A stretch of DNA of 64,000 nucleotides, from assembly GCA_018398815.1 (NCBI GenBank), contig CM031628.1, forward strand, positions 8,819,725 to 8,883,724, written 5' to 3'. Origin of the DNA: Conus ventricosus. Its lineage: Eukaryota > Mollusca > Gastropoda > Neogastropoda > Conidae. This document shows, one piece after another, positions 48,183 through 60,560 of this stretch. The position numbers and the translations under genes are program-made. Within the stretch, counting starts at the first letter, position 1; the number at the start of each line of letters is the position of its first letter. The notes beneath the pieces are model-generated. The model had not been told where the DNA came from. It saw only the letters and a list, made by a program, of their open reading frames with translations, and made no database searches.

Positions 48183-48850
48183 TGCTGAATCCAGGGAAGA
48201 TCTGCATGATATAATCCGAGTTAATCCAGGGAAGATCTGCATGAAATAAGAGTTAATCCAGGGAAGATCTGCATGAAATAATCAGTTAATCCAGGGAAGA
48301 TCTGCATGAAATAATCAGAGTTAATCCAGGGAAGATCTGCATGAAATAATCAGAGTTAATCCAGGGAAGATCTGCATGAAATAATCAGAGTTAATCCAGG
48401 GAAGATCTGCATGAAATAATCAGAGTTAATCCAGGGAAGATCTGCATGAAATAATCAGAGTTAATCCAGGGAAGATCTGTATGATATAATCAGAGTTAAC
48501 CCAGGGAAGATCTGTATGATACAACCAGAGTTAATCAGGGAAGATCTGTACGATATAATCAGAGTTAACCCAGGGAAGATCTGTATGATACAACCAGAGT
48601 TAATCCAGGGAAGATCTGTAGGATATAATCAGAGTTAATCCAGGGAAGATCTGCATGAAATAATCAGAGTTAATCCAGGGAAGATCTGTATGATATAATC
48701 AGAGTTAATCCAGGGGAGATCTGTATTATACAACCAGAGTTAATCTAGGGAAGATCTGTATGATACAACCAGAGTTAATCCAGGGAAGACCTGTATGATA
48801 CAACCAGAGTTAATCCAGGGAAGACCTGTATGATATAATACAGGGGCCAC
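48183..48850. repeat. 35-bp tandem array, about 19 copies
   Basis: Units with GTTAATCCAGGGAAGATCTG then CATGAAATAATCAGA. Later copies change CATGAAATAATC to TATGATACAACC, and the two forms are interleaved. The array begins exactly where the RT pseudogene similarity ends. Confidence 0.95.
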
Positions 48851-48871
48851 TTCCTCAGCCTGCTCTGGTAG

Positions 48872-49445
48872 TCCTCATGGAGACAGGTCAGCTCCACAAA
48901 CGCCGTACAAGTCCAGGTTGCCAAGGGTCCTCATGGAGACAGGTCAGCTCCACAAACGCCTGTACAAGTCCAGGTTGCCAAGGGTCCTCATGGAGACGGG
49001 CCAGCTCCACTAACGCCTGTACAAGTCCAGGTTGCCAAGGGTCCTCATGGAGACGGGCCAGCTCCACAAACGCCTGTACAAGTCCAGGTTGCCAAGGGTC
49101 CTCATGGAGATGGGCCAGCTCCACTAACGCCTGTACAAGTCCAGGTTGCCAAGGGTCCTCATGGAGACAGGTCAGCTCCACAAACGCCTGTACAAGTCCA
49201 GGTTGCCAAGGGTCCTCATGGAGACGGGCCAGCTCCACTAACGCCTGTACAAGTCCAGGTTGCCAAGGGTCCTCATGGAGACAGGTCAGCTCCACAAACG
49301 CCTGTACAAGTCCAGGTTGCCAAGGGTCCTCATGGAGACGGGTCAGCTCCACTAACGCCTGTACAAGTCCAGGTTGCCAAGGGTCCCCATGGAGACGGGT
49401 CAGCTCCACAAACGCCTGTATAAGTCCAGGTTGCCAAGGGTCCTC
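48872..49445. repeat. 57-bp tandem array, ten copies, open on both strands
   Basis: Units carry CCTCATGGAGACAGGTCAGC, TCCACAAACGCCTGTACAAG and TCCAGGTTGCCAAGGGT. As 57 is 19 codons, frames stay open on both strands. The minus strand gives a 19-residue repeat WQPGLVQALVELARLHEDP, and one plus frame gives SSWRQVSSTNACTSPGCQG. The units differ by CAGGTC/CGGGCC and CACAAACG/CACTAACG, partly alternating. No protein family is recognised, and there is no start or splice evidence, so it is called a repeat. Confidence 0.9.
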
Positions 49446-49690
49446 CGTGTGCCCTCCACAGCGACAGACTTCCTCCACTGTAGAACTGAGAATGACCTCA
49501 GACATCCCTTCGTCAGTTCTGCCCGCAGTGAAGACAAAACTGGAGCTAGCCGTTCAGAACTTGCACCTGGAACTTGTGGTCGGTGGCCAGCAGCTCACCT
49601 ACTTTCAGGGGGCAGACGTCGACCGTGAAGGATCTCACGTTCTGTAGGAAGGCCTCACGTTGTGGGACCTCCCTCAAGCCTGGTTGATAA
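49446..49690. other. Sequence between the 57-bp and 15-bp arrays
   Basis: The open plus frame continues from the 57-bp array to a stop near 49647, and a minus frame also stays open. No domain is recognised. The stretch is conserved in the second duplicate copy only as corrupted sequence. Confidence 0.35.
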
Positions 49691-49694
49691 CCGC

Positions 49695-49768
49695 CAGTGG
49701 CAGCGACGGATACGGCAGCGACGGATACGGCAGCGACGGACACGGCAGCGACGGACACGGCAACGACG
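49695..49768. repeat. 15-bp repeat GGCAGCGACGGATAC, five copies
   Basis: Five units, the last with a CAACGAC change. In one frame it reads GSDGY/GSDGH. A further CAGGTGTGTTGTGT repeat of 12-15 bp follows at about 49870-49915. Confidence 0.93.
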
Positions 49769-50017
49769 ATGGCAATCGGTTCAAGCACCGAGGCTTGTTC
49801 AATTCTTTTCCAGCTCATCTGAGCCCTTTTTTTTTCATCCGCTCATAGACGCAGTTGCGTCTCTTGCTCAGGTGTGTTGTGTCAGGTGTGTTGTGTCAGG
49901 TGTTTTGTGTCAGGTGGAGCCAAGTGCTTTCTGTTCTGTGCACAGGCTTCCTTATTCGGGATGTTGAGAGCGACTGCTCCCTCAAGGGCCTTCTTAAACT
50001 TGGTGCATAGTTCTTCC

Positions 50018-53000
50018 CCCCCCCCCCCCCCCCCAAAAAGAATTGATCAAATAAAAAGGGCCCCGGGTAGCTTTTTCTAAACGCAGTTTCGCTGACATAA
50101 ACCCCAAAAACACCGGGCCCCTTTCATCTTCATGAGGGCCACGATAAAGAGGGGACCCTCCCTGCCTTTTCATGGGGGGCGTGTAGGGAAAAGATTTTAT
50201 CCGCACGCCTGAGGGCCCAAAGAATCAAAACTTTAAACCCCTCTGTAAACGTGTTGTCAACGGGCCCGGGGGACATTCTCGGTGTTTCCCCCTAAAAAGG
50301 GACTAGCTAGCTAGTCCCCAAACAGAGACCAGCCAAAATTTTTTCCCTGAAAAAAAAAACGAACTTGCGAAGATGAGGGTGGGGGGGTGAAAAAACGCAC
50401 ACCTACCCGTGTGGCCAACATCATTAGAAATTTTGGGTTTTGGGGCTCGGTGCGGGGGAAAACCCTTAGCCCTTGGGGTCATGAAAGGGGTGACGGTTTG
50501 ACACAGCTTTTTCCCCGACAGCTCTCCCACCCTTGATGGTGGTGGTGGGGGAAAAAAAAAGGGAGTCGATTTGATGGGCCATTCAACCCGGTTGGCAGTT
50601 TGACGGGGTGGCTTCTGTGCTGCCGATTTTGGAAAGCGACGGGGATTTTTAGCATGCTCACTGCCCCCGGTGGTTCATGTTTTTTGGGGAAAAAGCGCTG
50701 CCCGCCTTGTCACCCAATTTTCGATCGGGGAAGGGGAGGGCCATCCGTAATCCGCGATCCCTGATGCAACTGACGTGAAACAGCGACGACTAAAAAATCT
50801 TGCTTCCTTCTTTGAAAATTTCCCTTATTGATGTTACAGATTTAACGGGGTCCCATGTTTCCCCAATGTGTCCCCCAATTTTTAAGGGGGGAAAGGAAAT
50901 TGCAAGAGACCTTTTAACGTTTGAAACTACTTTTAAAACTGGGGCCACGTAAACCCGGGGTCTCATTGGTTTTAAAGCAAAAGGGTACATCCCTTTGGGG
51001 CCTTTTTGGGGTTCCGGGTGTGACACCCAGATATGGGAAAGAGGGGGCATTTTCCCAGGTTTAGCCTTTTAAAAATGCTGGTTTTTCGATTTTTTAAATG
51101 AAACCCCCCTTTTCAGTGACAGAGGGGAAAGGGTATTTTTTCCAGGGGGGAAAACCCCCACATCCCATTTCTCCCCCCCAATCTTAAAAGCTTTTGGACC
51201 CAGATCTTAGTGAGCTGGCCTGATCCCAGTTTGTGGCAGTGTTCCGCAGACAGCAAGGAAAGGCAACTTTGTGTTTCCCCAGCCAACCGAAACCGGGCTA
51301 TGCCCGGGGCCCGTTGACCTTTGTCATCAGAAAAAACACCCTGGTGGTAAAGAGATTTTCCTGGGGGGTTTTTAATTTTTCCAAAAAAAGGGTATGTTTC
51401 CTAGAACCGATCCTTGTGCAATCCGGGAACACCCGGGGCAAGACCCCAATTTTGTGCCACTGACCGCCCCGTAAACCGTTTTTGGGGGGGGAAAGGGGGG
51501 CCCCGGGGAACCCCCTCCAGGGATGGCCCCCGTACTCCAAGCGACACCCTTGTTTAGAAGCAGATTTGGTGGTGGATTTTCGTCAATGGTTTTTTTGCAA
51601 AACCCACGGGGACATGGGTTTTACCCCTTATCCAAACAAAAATAAAAAGAGGTGCTACTGACGTAAAAACGTGTGTCTCGCCAGATCAACATGGGGGGAA
51701 AACCCCGCTTTCTTCTAACAAGTTTTCCCTCTGGGCGTGGGACAAAAAAAACCCACGATGACTGCCCAAAGGGACCCTGCTTTGGGATGTGGGTATGCGG
51801 TCAGGCCGGTACTTGCATGGTAATGTCCCTTGAAAATGGGGCGCCTTGTTTGGCAGGGGCCTACCCATGGACCCAACTTTTGGAATCCGGGGAAGTCTGC
51901 ATGATATAACCGATTTAAACCGGGAAGATCTGCATAAAATAAAGTTAACCGGGGGGAAATCTGCATAAAAAATAATCAGTTAATCCAGGGAAGTTCTGCA
52001 TGAAAAAATTTCAGATTTAAACCCGGGGAAGATCTGCATGAAAAAATCGGGTTTAATCCAGGGAAATCTGCATAAAAATAACAGATTTAACCCGGGGAAA
52101 GATCTGCATGAAATAATAGATTAAATTTCCAGGGAAAGGGGCTTCTGCATGAAATAACAAGTTAATCCGGGGAAGATCTGTATGAAAAAACAGAGTTAAC
52201 CCGGGAAGATCAAAAATGTTTAAAACCCAGGGTTAATCCAGGAAAAATCTTACGTTTTAAAATTCAGATTTAAACCCCAGGGAAGAATCTGTTATGTTTA
52301 CAACCAGAGTTAACCCGGGGAAGACCCTGTGGGAATAAATCAAGTTAATCCAGGGAAATCTGCAGAAAAAAATCAGAGTTAATCCGGGGAAAGATCTGTA
52401 TGATAAAATCAATTTAATCCGGGGGAGATCTTATTATACAACCAGAGTTAATCTGGGGAAAGATCTGTATGATTCCCAACCAATTTTAATCCGGGGAAGC
52501 CTGTAGATACAACCAGATTTTAACCCGGGGGAAACCCTGTAAGATTAATACGGGGGAAACTTCCTCACCCCTCCCTCTGGTAGTCCTATGGAAAACAGGT
52601 CACCCTCCAAAAAACCCCTGTACAAGCCCATTTTGCCAAGGTCCTTTTGGAGACAGGTCGGGTTTCCAAACGCCTGTCCCAAAGCCCAGGTTCCCAAAAG
52701 GGTCCTCATGGGAAAAGGGCCAGCCCCACTAACCCTTGTACAAGTCCGGGTTTCCCCAAAGGGGTCCCTTTGGAGACGGGCCAGTTTCCACAAACGCCGG
52801 TACAAGCCCCAGGTTGCCAAGGGTCCCCCAGGGAGAGGGCCCAGCTCCACAACGCCTTACAAGTCCGGTTCCCAAGGGGTCCTCATGGAACGGGTCAGCT
52901 CCACAAACCCCTTTGTAAAAAGCCGGGTTTTCCCAAAGGTCCTCAGGAGAGGGGCCCAAAGTCCACTAACCCCTGTACAAGTCCAGGTTTCCCAAAGGGT

Positions 53001-53745
53001 CCTATGGAGACAGTTTCACTCCAAAAAACGCCTGTAAAAGTCCGGGTTCCAAGGGTCCCCCCGGGGAGACGGGCCCAGCCCACAAACCCCCTGTACAATT
53101 CAGGTTCCCAAAGGGGCCCCCATGGAAAACCGGGTCAGCTCCACAAACCCCTTTGTAAAAGCCCCGGGTTGCCAAGGGTCCCCCCGGTGCCCCCACAGCG
53201 ACAGACTTCCTCCACGGTAGAACTGAAATTTGACCTCAGACATCCTTCGTAAAGTTCTGCCCGCAGTGAAGAAAAAACTGAGTAGCCTTAAAGAATTGCC
53301 CCTGGAACTTGTGGTGGGTGGCCAGAAACCCTCACCTACTTTCAGGGGCAAGTCGACCTTTAAAGGGACTCTTTTTCTTTTGGAAGGGCCTCAGGGTTGG
53401 GTGGGACCTCCCCCCAACCGGGTTGATAACCCCATGGCACCCGAGGATCCCGGCAGCGACGGATTCGGCAGCGACGGACCACGGCAACCCCGGACCAAAA
53501 AGGGGCCCAATGGGTTCGAGCACCGAGGCTTTTCAATTTTTTTTCCAGTCATCTGAGTTTTTTTTTTTTCATCCGCTCATAGACCAGTTGCGTCTCTTGC
53601 TCAGGTGGGGTTGTGTCAGGTGTTTTTGTCAGGTGTTTTGTGTCGGTGGGACCCAAAGTGTTTTTTGTTCGGGTCCCCACAGGCTTCCTTTTCGGGATTT
53701 TGAAGGGGATGCTCCTCGGGGGCCCTTTCTTAAACTTGGGCATAT
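50018..53745. repeat. Segmental tandem duplication, copy 2, heavily corrupted
   Basis: Collinear with 46389-50010. Differences are dense and are dominated by lengthened homopolymers and bases changed to match a neighbour. The RT remnant (about 50790-51800), the 35-bp array (about 51890-52545) and the 57-bp array (about 52570-53190) are all still traceable. The end (about 53725-53745) continues into TTTCCTTCATTTTGAGG, whereas copy 1 stops at a C run at the equivalent place. Confidence 0.9.
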
Positions 53746-54200
53746 TTCCTTCATTTTGAGGAATGTTTCTGGTCCCGCTCGCTACCCCCCAAAGCGTAAG
53801 GGGTTTTTTTTTTTTTTTCTTTGCTGCCCCAGTCACTGCCGGACAGGGGGAAATCTGCGGGGGAGGGATTGCGGGGTTCAGGGAACATGGAAAAAGACTC
53901 CCCAAAGGGGGACTGGTGGGCAACGGGCCAGGGATGACACCAGTTGTTGCTGGCCATGGGGGGGCGGTTTTCATGTGATCAAGTCGTGCAGCAGGGGGTG
54001 GACTGACACCCTGGGGGAAAATATTAAAGTAAGGCAATTCCAGTTTTTTGGGAAATTTTAAGGGAGTCAGGCGGATTTAAACCCCAGTGTAACTTAAAAT
54101 TGCTTTCCTTTTTCCCCAATATTCCCCCCGGGAACATGACCAAAGAAGGTTTTTTTTTTAACCCACGGGAAGGGTTTCCCCAAAGGGCCGGGTTTTCGGA

Positions 54201-54260
<60 letters not shown>

Positions 54261-54379
54261 CCCCCCCCCCCCCCCCCCCCCCCCCAGAAAAAAAAAAACA
54301 CCACCACCCAAAACCCCCCCATCCCCAACCACGGGGCCCAAGCCACCGGCAAAAACCCATTAGGGAAAAGCCTTTTTTT
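53746..54379. other. Low-fidelity stretch with poly-C tract
   Basis: Two C runs of about 55 and 27 bases separated by one T (54203-54285), followed by A-rich sequence. The coding-like readings break at each homopolymer. No gene is recognised. Confidence 0.6.
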
Positions 54380-54950
54380 TCAAAACGTCCAACGGATTGT
54401 TCTGAAAAGTGCCCAAGTACATGTTGTTCTAAAGTCTACTATTTATTTCTCTAAAATTAACCTTTTCATTTACGTGATTGTTTCTGAAAAGTAAACCAGT
54501 ACATGATTGTTCTAAAAAGTTTTAAATTTTATTTAAACTTTAATCTTAAGCCTCATACTTGATTGATCTGAAAAATGACCATACATAATTTTTCTAAAAA
54601 GTCTACAAAATTTTTTCATCGAAATCTTAAAGCCGTCATACGTGATTTTTTGGGGAAAGATTAAAAATTTTTACATGATTGTTCAAAAAAAAATTCACTA
54701 TTTTTTTCACCCCCATACATATTGTTTCAAAGCCCCACTTTTTTTTCATCGTAATCATGAAAGCCGTCATACGGATTGTTCTGAAAGTTTAAAAAATTTA
54801 AAATTTTGGTTCTAAAAATCTACTATTTTTCACCCGTGTAAAATGTTGCCCACATATGGAACAATATGTATCCCCCTACCCAATAAATTTTGGAGGGGGT
54901 GGGATTTAATTCATTTGGGCCCGTCTGTCTGTGTGTATCCCCTGGCAAGT
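54380..54950 (+). mobile_element. Left terminal inverted repeat block of a putative 6-kb element
   Basis: Contains several diverged units of about 60-70 bp with GATTGTTCTGAAAAGT, TCTACTATTT and ATGAAAGCCGTCATAC. After these comes a non-repeated inner part with TGTAAAATGTTG, CCAATAAATTTTGG and a GTCTGTCTGTGTGTAT-like segment. The same features occur in reverse complement and in the same order at 60015-60560. Confidence 0.75.
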
Positions 54951-57900
54951 AATGGGCTTAAAAAACTAAAAAACTAAAGAGTCCCCGTTTATGACGTCAT
55001 GGGGTTTTTGGAAAAAAAAAAATGTGTCTTGGAAACCGAAAGTAAAACTAATTTTTCTTTCTCTTTTCTCATAAGTTCGAGGGGGCATTAAATTGCAGGG
55101 ACGCCTTTCCCCCCCAAAATGGGAACTTTTTCTTTTGGTAAGGTTTTAAATTTTTTTTATTTTAATTTTTTTTGGGTTTATGGAGATACGAAAAAATAAT
55201 AAAGTCTTTTTAAGACTGAAGTTGTCTGTTTTCTTCAAAATGGGGAATCTTTTTTTTTTTGGGCGGGGGGTGGAAAAAAACTGGCTAGATTTGGGGGACC
55301 TATGTAAAAAGGAAAATTTGTATAATACCGTCGAACATGGGGTTTTGCGTATTGAATAAAATAGTTATGAAAGAGAGAGAGAGAAAAAAAAAAGAAAAAC
55401 CCAAATCATTCTTGATAGATCTATATTTCAAAGGGAAAACCCCCCTTTAATAAATTTACCTTTTTGCGGGGGCTTATGATCTTCTAGAGTTTTGGGCAAC
55501 AAGTTTTTCCCCTTTGGGGACGGTTTCCCGGCTATTGAATAAAACATCATTTTTTTGTATGTTTGGGTTTAAATTTACATTTTGGTGATACAAGGACAAA
55601 ATCGAAAAACCCAAAAACCGATTTTTGGTCCCGGCTTCTGGTACATTGTTTTAAAATGCACGCTGTCACCCTTTTACACATTGCTAACAAATGTGTAGTT
55701 GGGAGGTAAAAAAGTAAAGTAAAAGTACCTGATTAAGGTCTATGCAGTCTTTAAAAATACAATACCCCCATTATTTTAAATTTTTTTTTTTTGCTTACAC
55801 AGAATAAACCCCAAAAGGGAAAATGGGGCTCCTGAAAAGTATCGCCATTTTTTCTGGGGGTGTCTGAGAGCTGGGGTTTGTGGACCGGGAGGGGCCTGGA
55901 GTTGCAAGAAAGGCGAACAACGACAAGCCCCAAAAACTACACTGTAAATTTTCTACAGCAGCTACTGGAAAAAAAAAGAAGGTCGCCCATTCCGTGGGAG
56001 AGGGCCCTTTTAAATGAAAAACTCTCTACAACCAAATACCCAAATAAAATTTCTCAAAGTGAAACACACATACATCCCCCTTTCTGGAAAAGAATGATTT
56101 TTTTTCTTTTTTTTTGGGGGTTTGGAACCAAAAGGGGAAAATAACCAAAAATTTTTTTCTTTCAAAAAAAATGGGGAAAAAAAAAATTTTCCAAAAAAAA
56201 GCTTTTGGGAATTTTTGGTTTTTGGAAACTAAAACCCGGGGGGGAAAGGTTTTGGCCAAAAAGGGAAAAAAGAAAATACCAAAAAGAATGAAAAAGGGGG
56301 AACTACTTTGGGGGGAAAAATTAAGGCCCCCCGGGGGGAATTTCAAACCCAAAAAAGAACCCCCAACAGCCAATTTTGGGGAATTACGCAGCAAAAAGCC
56401 CGGGTTTTTTCAAAAAAAAACCAAAATAAGCATTTGGGAACCCCATAAAAGAGCCAGGGGGAATCCGATTTAGGAACAAAAAAACCGAACCAAAGGAACC
56501 CTTATTTTCCTTCGGCTTTTAAAAGGGGGTTTTTAAAATCAGGGGGCCAAAAAAAAAAATCGTGGCGGGTTGATTTAAAATTTTAAAAGGGGGAGGTTTT
56601 TTTTAACCCCAATGGGGGTTTAAGGGAAAGAGCAAAAAACTGGCAAATTTCCCTAAAAGGTTCCAACCATGTAAAGGGCCAAAATTATAAAAAAAAAGAA
56701 GTTCTTTTTTTAAGGTGGGGAAGAAAAGAAAAGGGGTTTTGGTTTTTAAAAATAAAACCCTTTAACAATTTTAAAAAAAGAAAAATTTTTGAAAAAAAAA
56801 CCCGGAGTTTGAAAAAACCCTTTTTTCCACATTTAATGAAAAATACTTTGAAAAAAAAATTTTGTGGGGGAGAAAAAGGGAAGTTTTTTAAAACCCCCAA
56901 AAAAGGGAAGGCAAAGTCTTTTTCCCTTGCCAATGGGCAGCCAAATTAAAAAAAAGGGGGGAGTGGGCGGTGAATTAAGAAAGAAAGGGGGAATTTTGAA
57001 AAAAACCCTTTTTAAAAGGGCCCGAGGAAAAATGGGAAAAACGGGGCCCAGAATTTCTTCCCATTAAAAATTATTGGAAACCCAAAAAGGAAAGGAATTA
57101 AGTTTAAAGGGGGGTTTTCCCCGAACGGGGAAGTTTTTAACATTTGGTTGTTGGCCAAATTTTGTTGGGACGTTCCTTTAAAACGAAAAGCGGATTCCAG
57201 GAAGGTTTTTTAAAAACATTGCCAAAACGAAAAAATTGTAAATTAAATTTTCCCCAATTTTTTTTCCAAAAAATTAAAAATAAAAATTAAAACTTTACTT
57301 GGATGCCCCTGGGAAAAGGGTTGAATGGGGAAAAGAAAATTTTTGTCCTTTTTTTTTTAAAACCCTTTCCGAATTTGTGGTTTCCCGGGTTTGCATCCCT
57401 TTGCCAAAAAAAAATTTAAAGATTTCCCCCAATTTTTAAAACCACATAAATTGATCCTTATTTTGGTTGCCCCTTGGGAATTTTTTGGTTTAAAAAACTT
57501 GAAAACCCCCCAACATTTCTTAAAAACCCCAAAACCCCTAATTTTCCTTCCAAAACCCAAAGGGAAAATTGTTTTTTGCTTCCCCTTTCTTTTTTTGGAA
57601 ACAACTGTTAAAACCCATTTATATAAAAAAAAAGTTTTTTTTAAGACACTGTGTTTGCCCCCGGCAAAAGGTTTGCGACGGCTAGGGGAAAACCTTGTTG
57701 CGGTTTAAGGGGGCCCTTTTCCCCACGGGAAATTTAGAGAATCAAAGGACCGGGTTTAATTGGAGAAAAAATCAAAATTTTTAAGAAAAAAAAAAGTTTT
57801 TTTCCTTCCGGAGGGAAAAATGTTGTGAGTTTTGGGGGAAAAAACCCCACTACTTACGGGGTTTAAACCGTGGACCAGAAGGAATTCCACGCTGTTTTTC

Positions 57901-58950
57901 AAAAAGATGATTTCTTTTTATTTCATCCCAAACCCTGAACTACAACAAAACAGGAAGATAAATCAAAAACCGATTAAAAAATAGACGTTTTCCCAAAGCC
58001 ATTTTACAAATAAAAAGGGCAGAAATTTATCTGCCTTTTTTGGGTGGGGCAGTTCGAAATTTTGTGTTATTAAAAAAGGGTTAAGAGAAGGGCGTATTTG
58101 CCCACAGCCCACTACAGCAAAGAAAAATCTGGGGGTTACAGGGGGGAAGAAATGAAATGAAAAAGGAAAACTAAACTTATACGGGGGCCCCCCCCAAAAA
58201 ACCGCCCATATTTAAAAGGCTAATAATTTCTACCGTTTGCATGAGCGAAACATCCCCCCGGGGATAAAGCCCTGTTGATGGGGGGAGGCCGTTCCATTCG
58301 GAGGTAGTATTTTAAAAAAATGGGGGTATCGGATGGTAAAGGGTTTTTTCCCAAGAATATTGGAGTTTTTCTTATAAACATTTTTTTAAACCTACATCTT
58401 TTTAGTACAGCCTTTTTAATTTTTTTAAGGGAAAAAATGCTTTTCTCTCTCCAGATAAAACCATTTTCCAAAGTTACAAATTGTTTAGGGGCCCTTAAAT
58501 TAGTCAGGCTGCACTCTATATTAAGAAATTTTTTGTTAAAGAACAATAAAGAATTGTTCAATTTATGAAACTTATTATTTATTTTTTTGTATTAACTTGA
58601 AATTTTTTGTTCATATAAAAATTTAAGAATAGTCCCCCATTGTGAAAATTAAATTTTTTTGGGCCCTTTTTTCTTTAAAGGGCAAAAAGTAACTCCCTTT
58701 TCCCTTTTTTGCCTTCCTTTCGGTGACCTACCACCTAACATGGCAAAAGGAAAAAAACTTAAAAATTTCTTTGTGTCCCCTTTAAAAAATGTTTAAATTT
58801 TGGGTTTTTAGTTGGGAAAACTCCAAAAAGAATCATTTAAAAAATTTTAACGGTTTAAAATTTCTTTTTTTCTGAAAATTTAAATTTTAATTTTGAGTTG
58901 AGAAAAAATAAAGAAGACATGCGAGTTTAGAACATACAGAAGACATTTGA
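54951..58950. other. AT-rich low-fidelity interior of the putative element
   Basis: Homopolymer-stretched AT-rich sequence. A GA-rich microsatellite lies at about 55374-55396. Open frames such as 58220-58561 (minus) and 58320-58568 (plus) overlap on opposite strands and have no recognisable domain. If the interior once encoded a transposase, it cannot be read at this accuracy. Confidence 0.5.
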
Positions 58951-58979
58951 GTTGAAAAACAAAAAAGAAAAAAAAAAGA

Positions 58980-59905
58980 AACACCCAAGGTGCTGGGGGG
59001 GACCCAGAGAAGCCCCTGTTTTTCGCCTTCCCCTTTTGAGCCCGTCCGTACCACCCTTGGAGGGCCCGCGCTGTGTTACGATGGGGACAAAGGCCCCCAC
59101 AAAGGGGCCCCCCATTAAGTATCAAGGGACAAAACTGCTCCAACAGAGGGAAAATTAGACTTTCAGGGTGCAGCTATAACAGCCTTAAAAAGCATCCCCC
59201 CTGGGTTTTACCGCCCGTATTTTATGACTGCAAAACCCCCGGCGAAGGAACCCCCACCCCCCCGCTGCCAGCACACCCCAACCCCCAACCCCGCCCGCCC
59301 CCCGGGCAGACAAGACCGTCCACTCCAGACCAGCCAACTTTTTGCCATACGGGCTTATTGGCCCCCAAGAGAGAATCCCAAATTGTGTCTTTTCCCCCTG
59401 TCCAAAAGGACTTTCCCCGTGGCGGGGTCCCTTTTCCCCACCCTCACTGGACCTTTTTCCAGGGTCAGCCCAGTTTAAAGGGAAAGAAGAAAAAAAAAAA
59501 CCCCCAAAGGGGGCTGGGGAGGACCCCGAGAAGCACTTTCTTCGCCTGCCCTTTTTGAGCCTTCCTGTACCACCCTTGGAGGCCTGCGCTGTGTTGACGA
59601 TGGGGACCCGGCACGCACAGGGGCACTCCATTAAGATATCAAAAGGGGCATAACTGGGTCCTGAACAGAGGTAAAAAATTTGACTACAGGATGCATCATA
59701 AAAGCCCTTTAAAATGCACCCCATGGGTTACCACCCGTATTTCATGGTCAAAGCCCCCCCGGGGAAGAACCCCCCCCACTGCCCAGCACCCCCACAACCC
59801 CAAACCCGCCCTGCCCCCCGGACAGACGAAAACAGTGCCACTCCAACCCCCGCCCAAACTTTTGCCCTACGGCTTTTGTGCCCCCAAGAGAAATCCAAGT
59901 TGTAA
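58980..59905. repeat. Tandem duplication, period about 520 bp
   Basis: Copy A about 58980-59400 and copy B about 59500-59905. Matching landmarks are GTACCACCCTTGGAGG, GCGCTGTGTT, CATTAAG, GGGTT..ACC.CCCGTATTT, AACCCC.CCCGCCC and CCCCCAAGAGA in both. Copies are diverged and corrupted. No gene is recognised. Confidence 0.8.
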
Positions 59906-60014
59906 AGGGAAAACAGTTCAATAAACGTATCACTTTTTCCCTTGGGGCTTTTATTTGGGGGGAGGGATAATAACAAATTTTACTTCAGAAAAAAATATTT
60001 TTGTTTTATAATTT

Positions 60015-60560
60015 TTGTTCCATTTACATACAGACATACACCCGACAGACACCAAAAATGAATCCAGTATTCCCCCCCCCCCCCCCCCCAAAATTTATTT
60101 GGGGGGATATTTTTCCCAAACGACAACATTTCACGGGGGAAGCAAGTAAAACCTTTAGGGAGACTTTTCCGAACAATCATTTTACGGCACTTTTCAGAAA
60201 AATCCAGTAAGGGGCGGGTTTCATGTTCCGGGTGAAATAAAAAATTTGACTTTCAGGGCCCAAACATGTCCCGGTCACTTTTTTAGAAAAAATCACGTAT
60301 GACGGCTTACATGATACGATTTAATTTAAAAAGTAGACTTCAGAAAAAATCCCGTAATGGCACTTTTCAGAAAAAATCCCGTTTTGCGGGTTTCATGATT
60401 TCGATAAATAAATTTGAGACTTTCAGAACAATTTATTTTATGGGCCTTTTTAGAACAATTTACGTAAGACGGTTACATGTTACGATGAAAAAAAGTAGAC
60501 CCTTTTAAACAATCATGTAGGTCAAATTTTTAGAACAACACGTATGACCACGTCGTCCGG
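60015..60560 (-). mobile_element. Right terminal inverted repeat block of the putative 6-kb element
   Basis: The reverse complement of this block has the units seen at 54380-54840 (GATTTTTTCTGAAAAGTGCC, AGTCTACTTTTT, ATGTAAGCCGTCATAC). It then has the inner part with GTGAAATGTTG, CCAAATAAATTTTGG, a G run and a TCTGTCGGGTGTATGTCTGT segment, in the same order as 54840-54950. Confidence 0.75.

Larger units (their letters stand above)
46389..50017. repeat. Segmental tandem duplication, copy 1
   Basis: Starts at a C run (46389-46416) and ends at a second C run beginning near 50018. Almost all of it recurs in order at 50018-53745. Landmarks in both copies include AGAATTGATC just after the C run, GTAGCTTTTTCTAAACGCAG, the RT remnant, the 35-bp and 57-bp arrays, and CATCCGCTCATAGAC near the end. 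This copy has normal-looking sequence. Confidence 0.92.
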
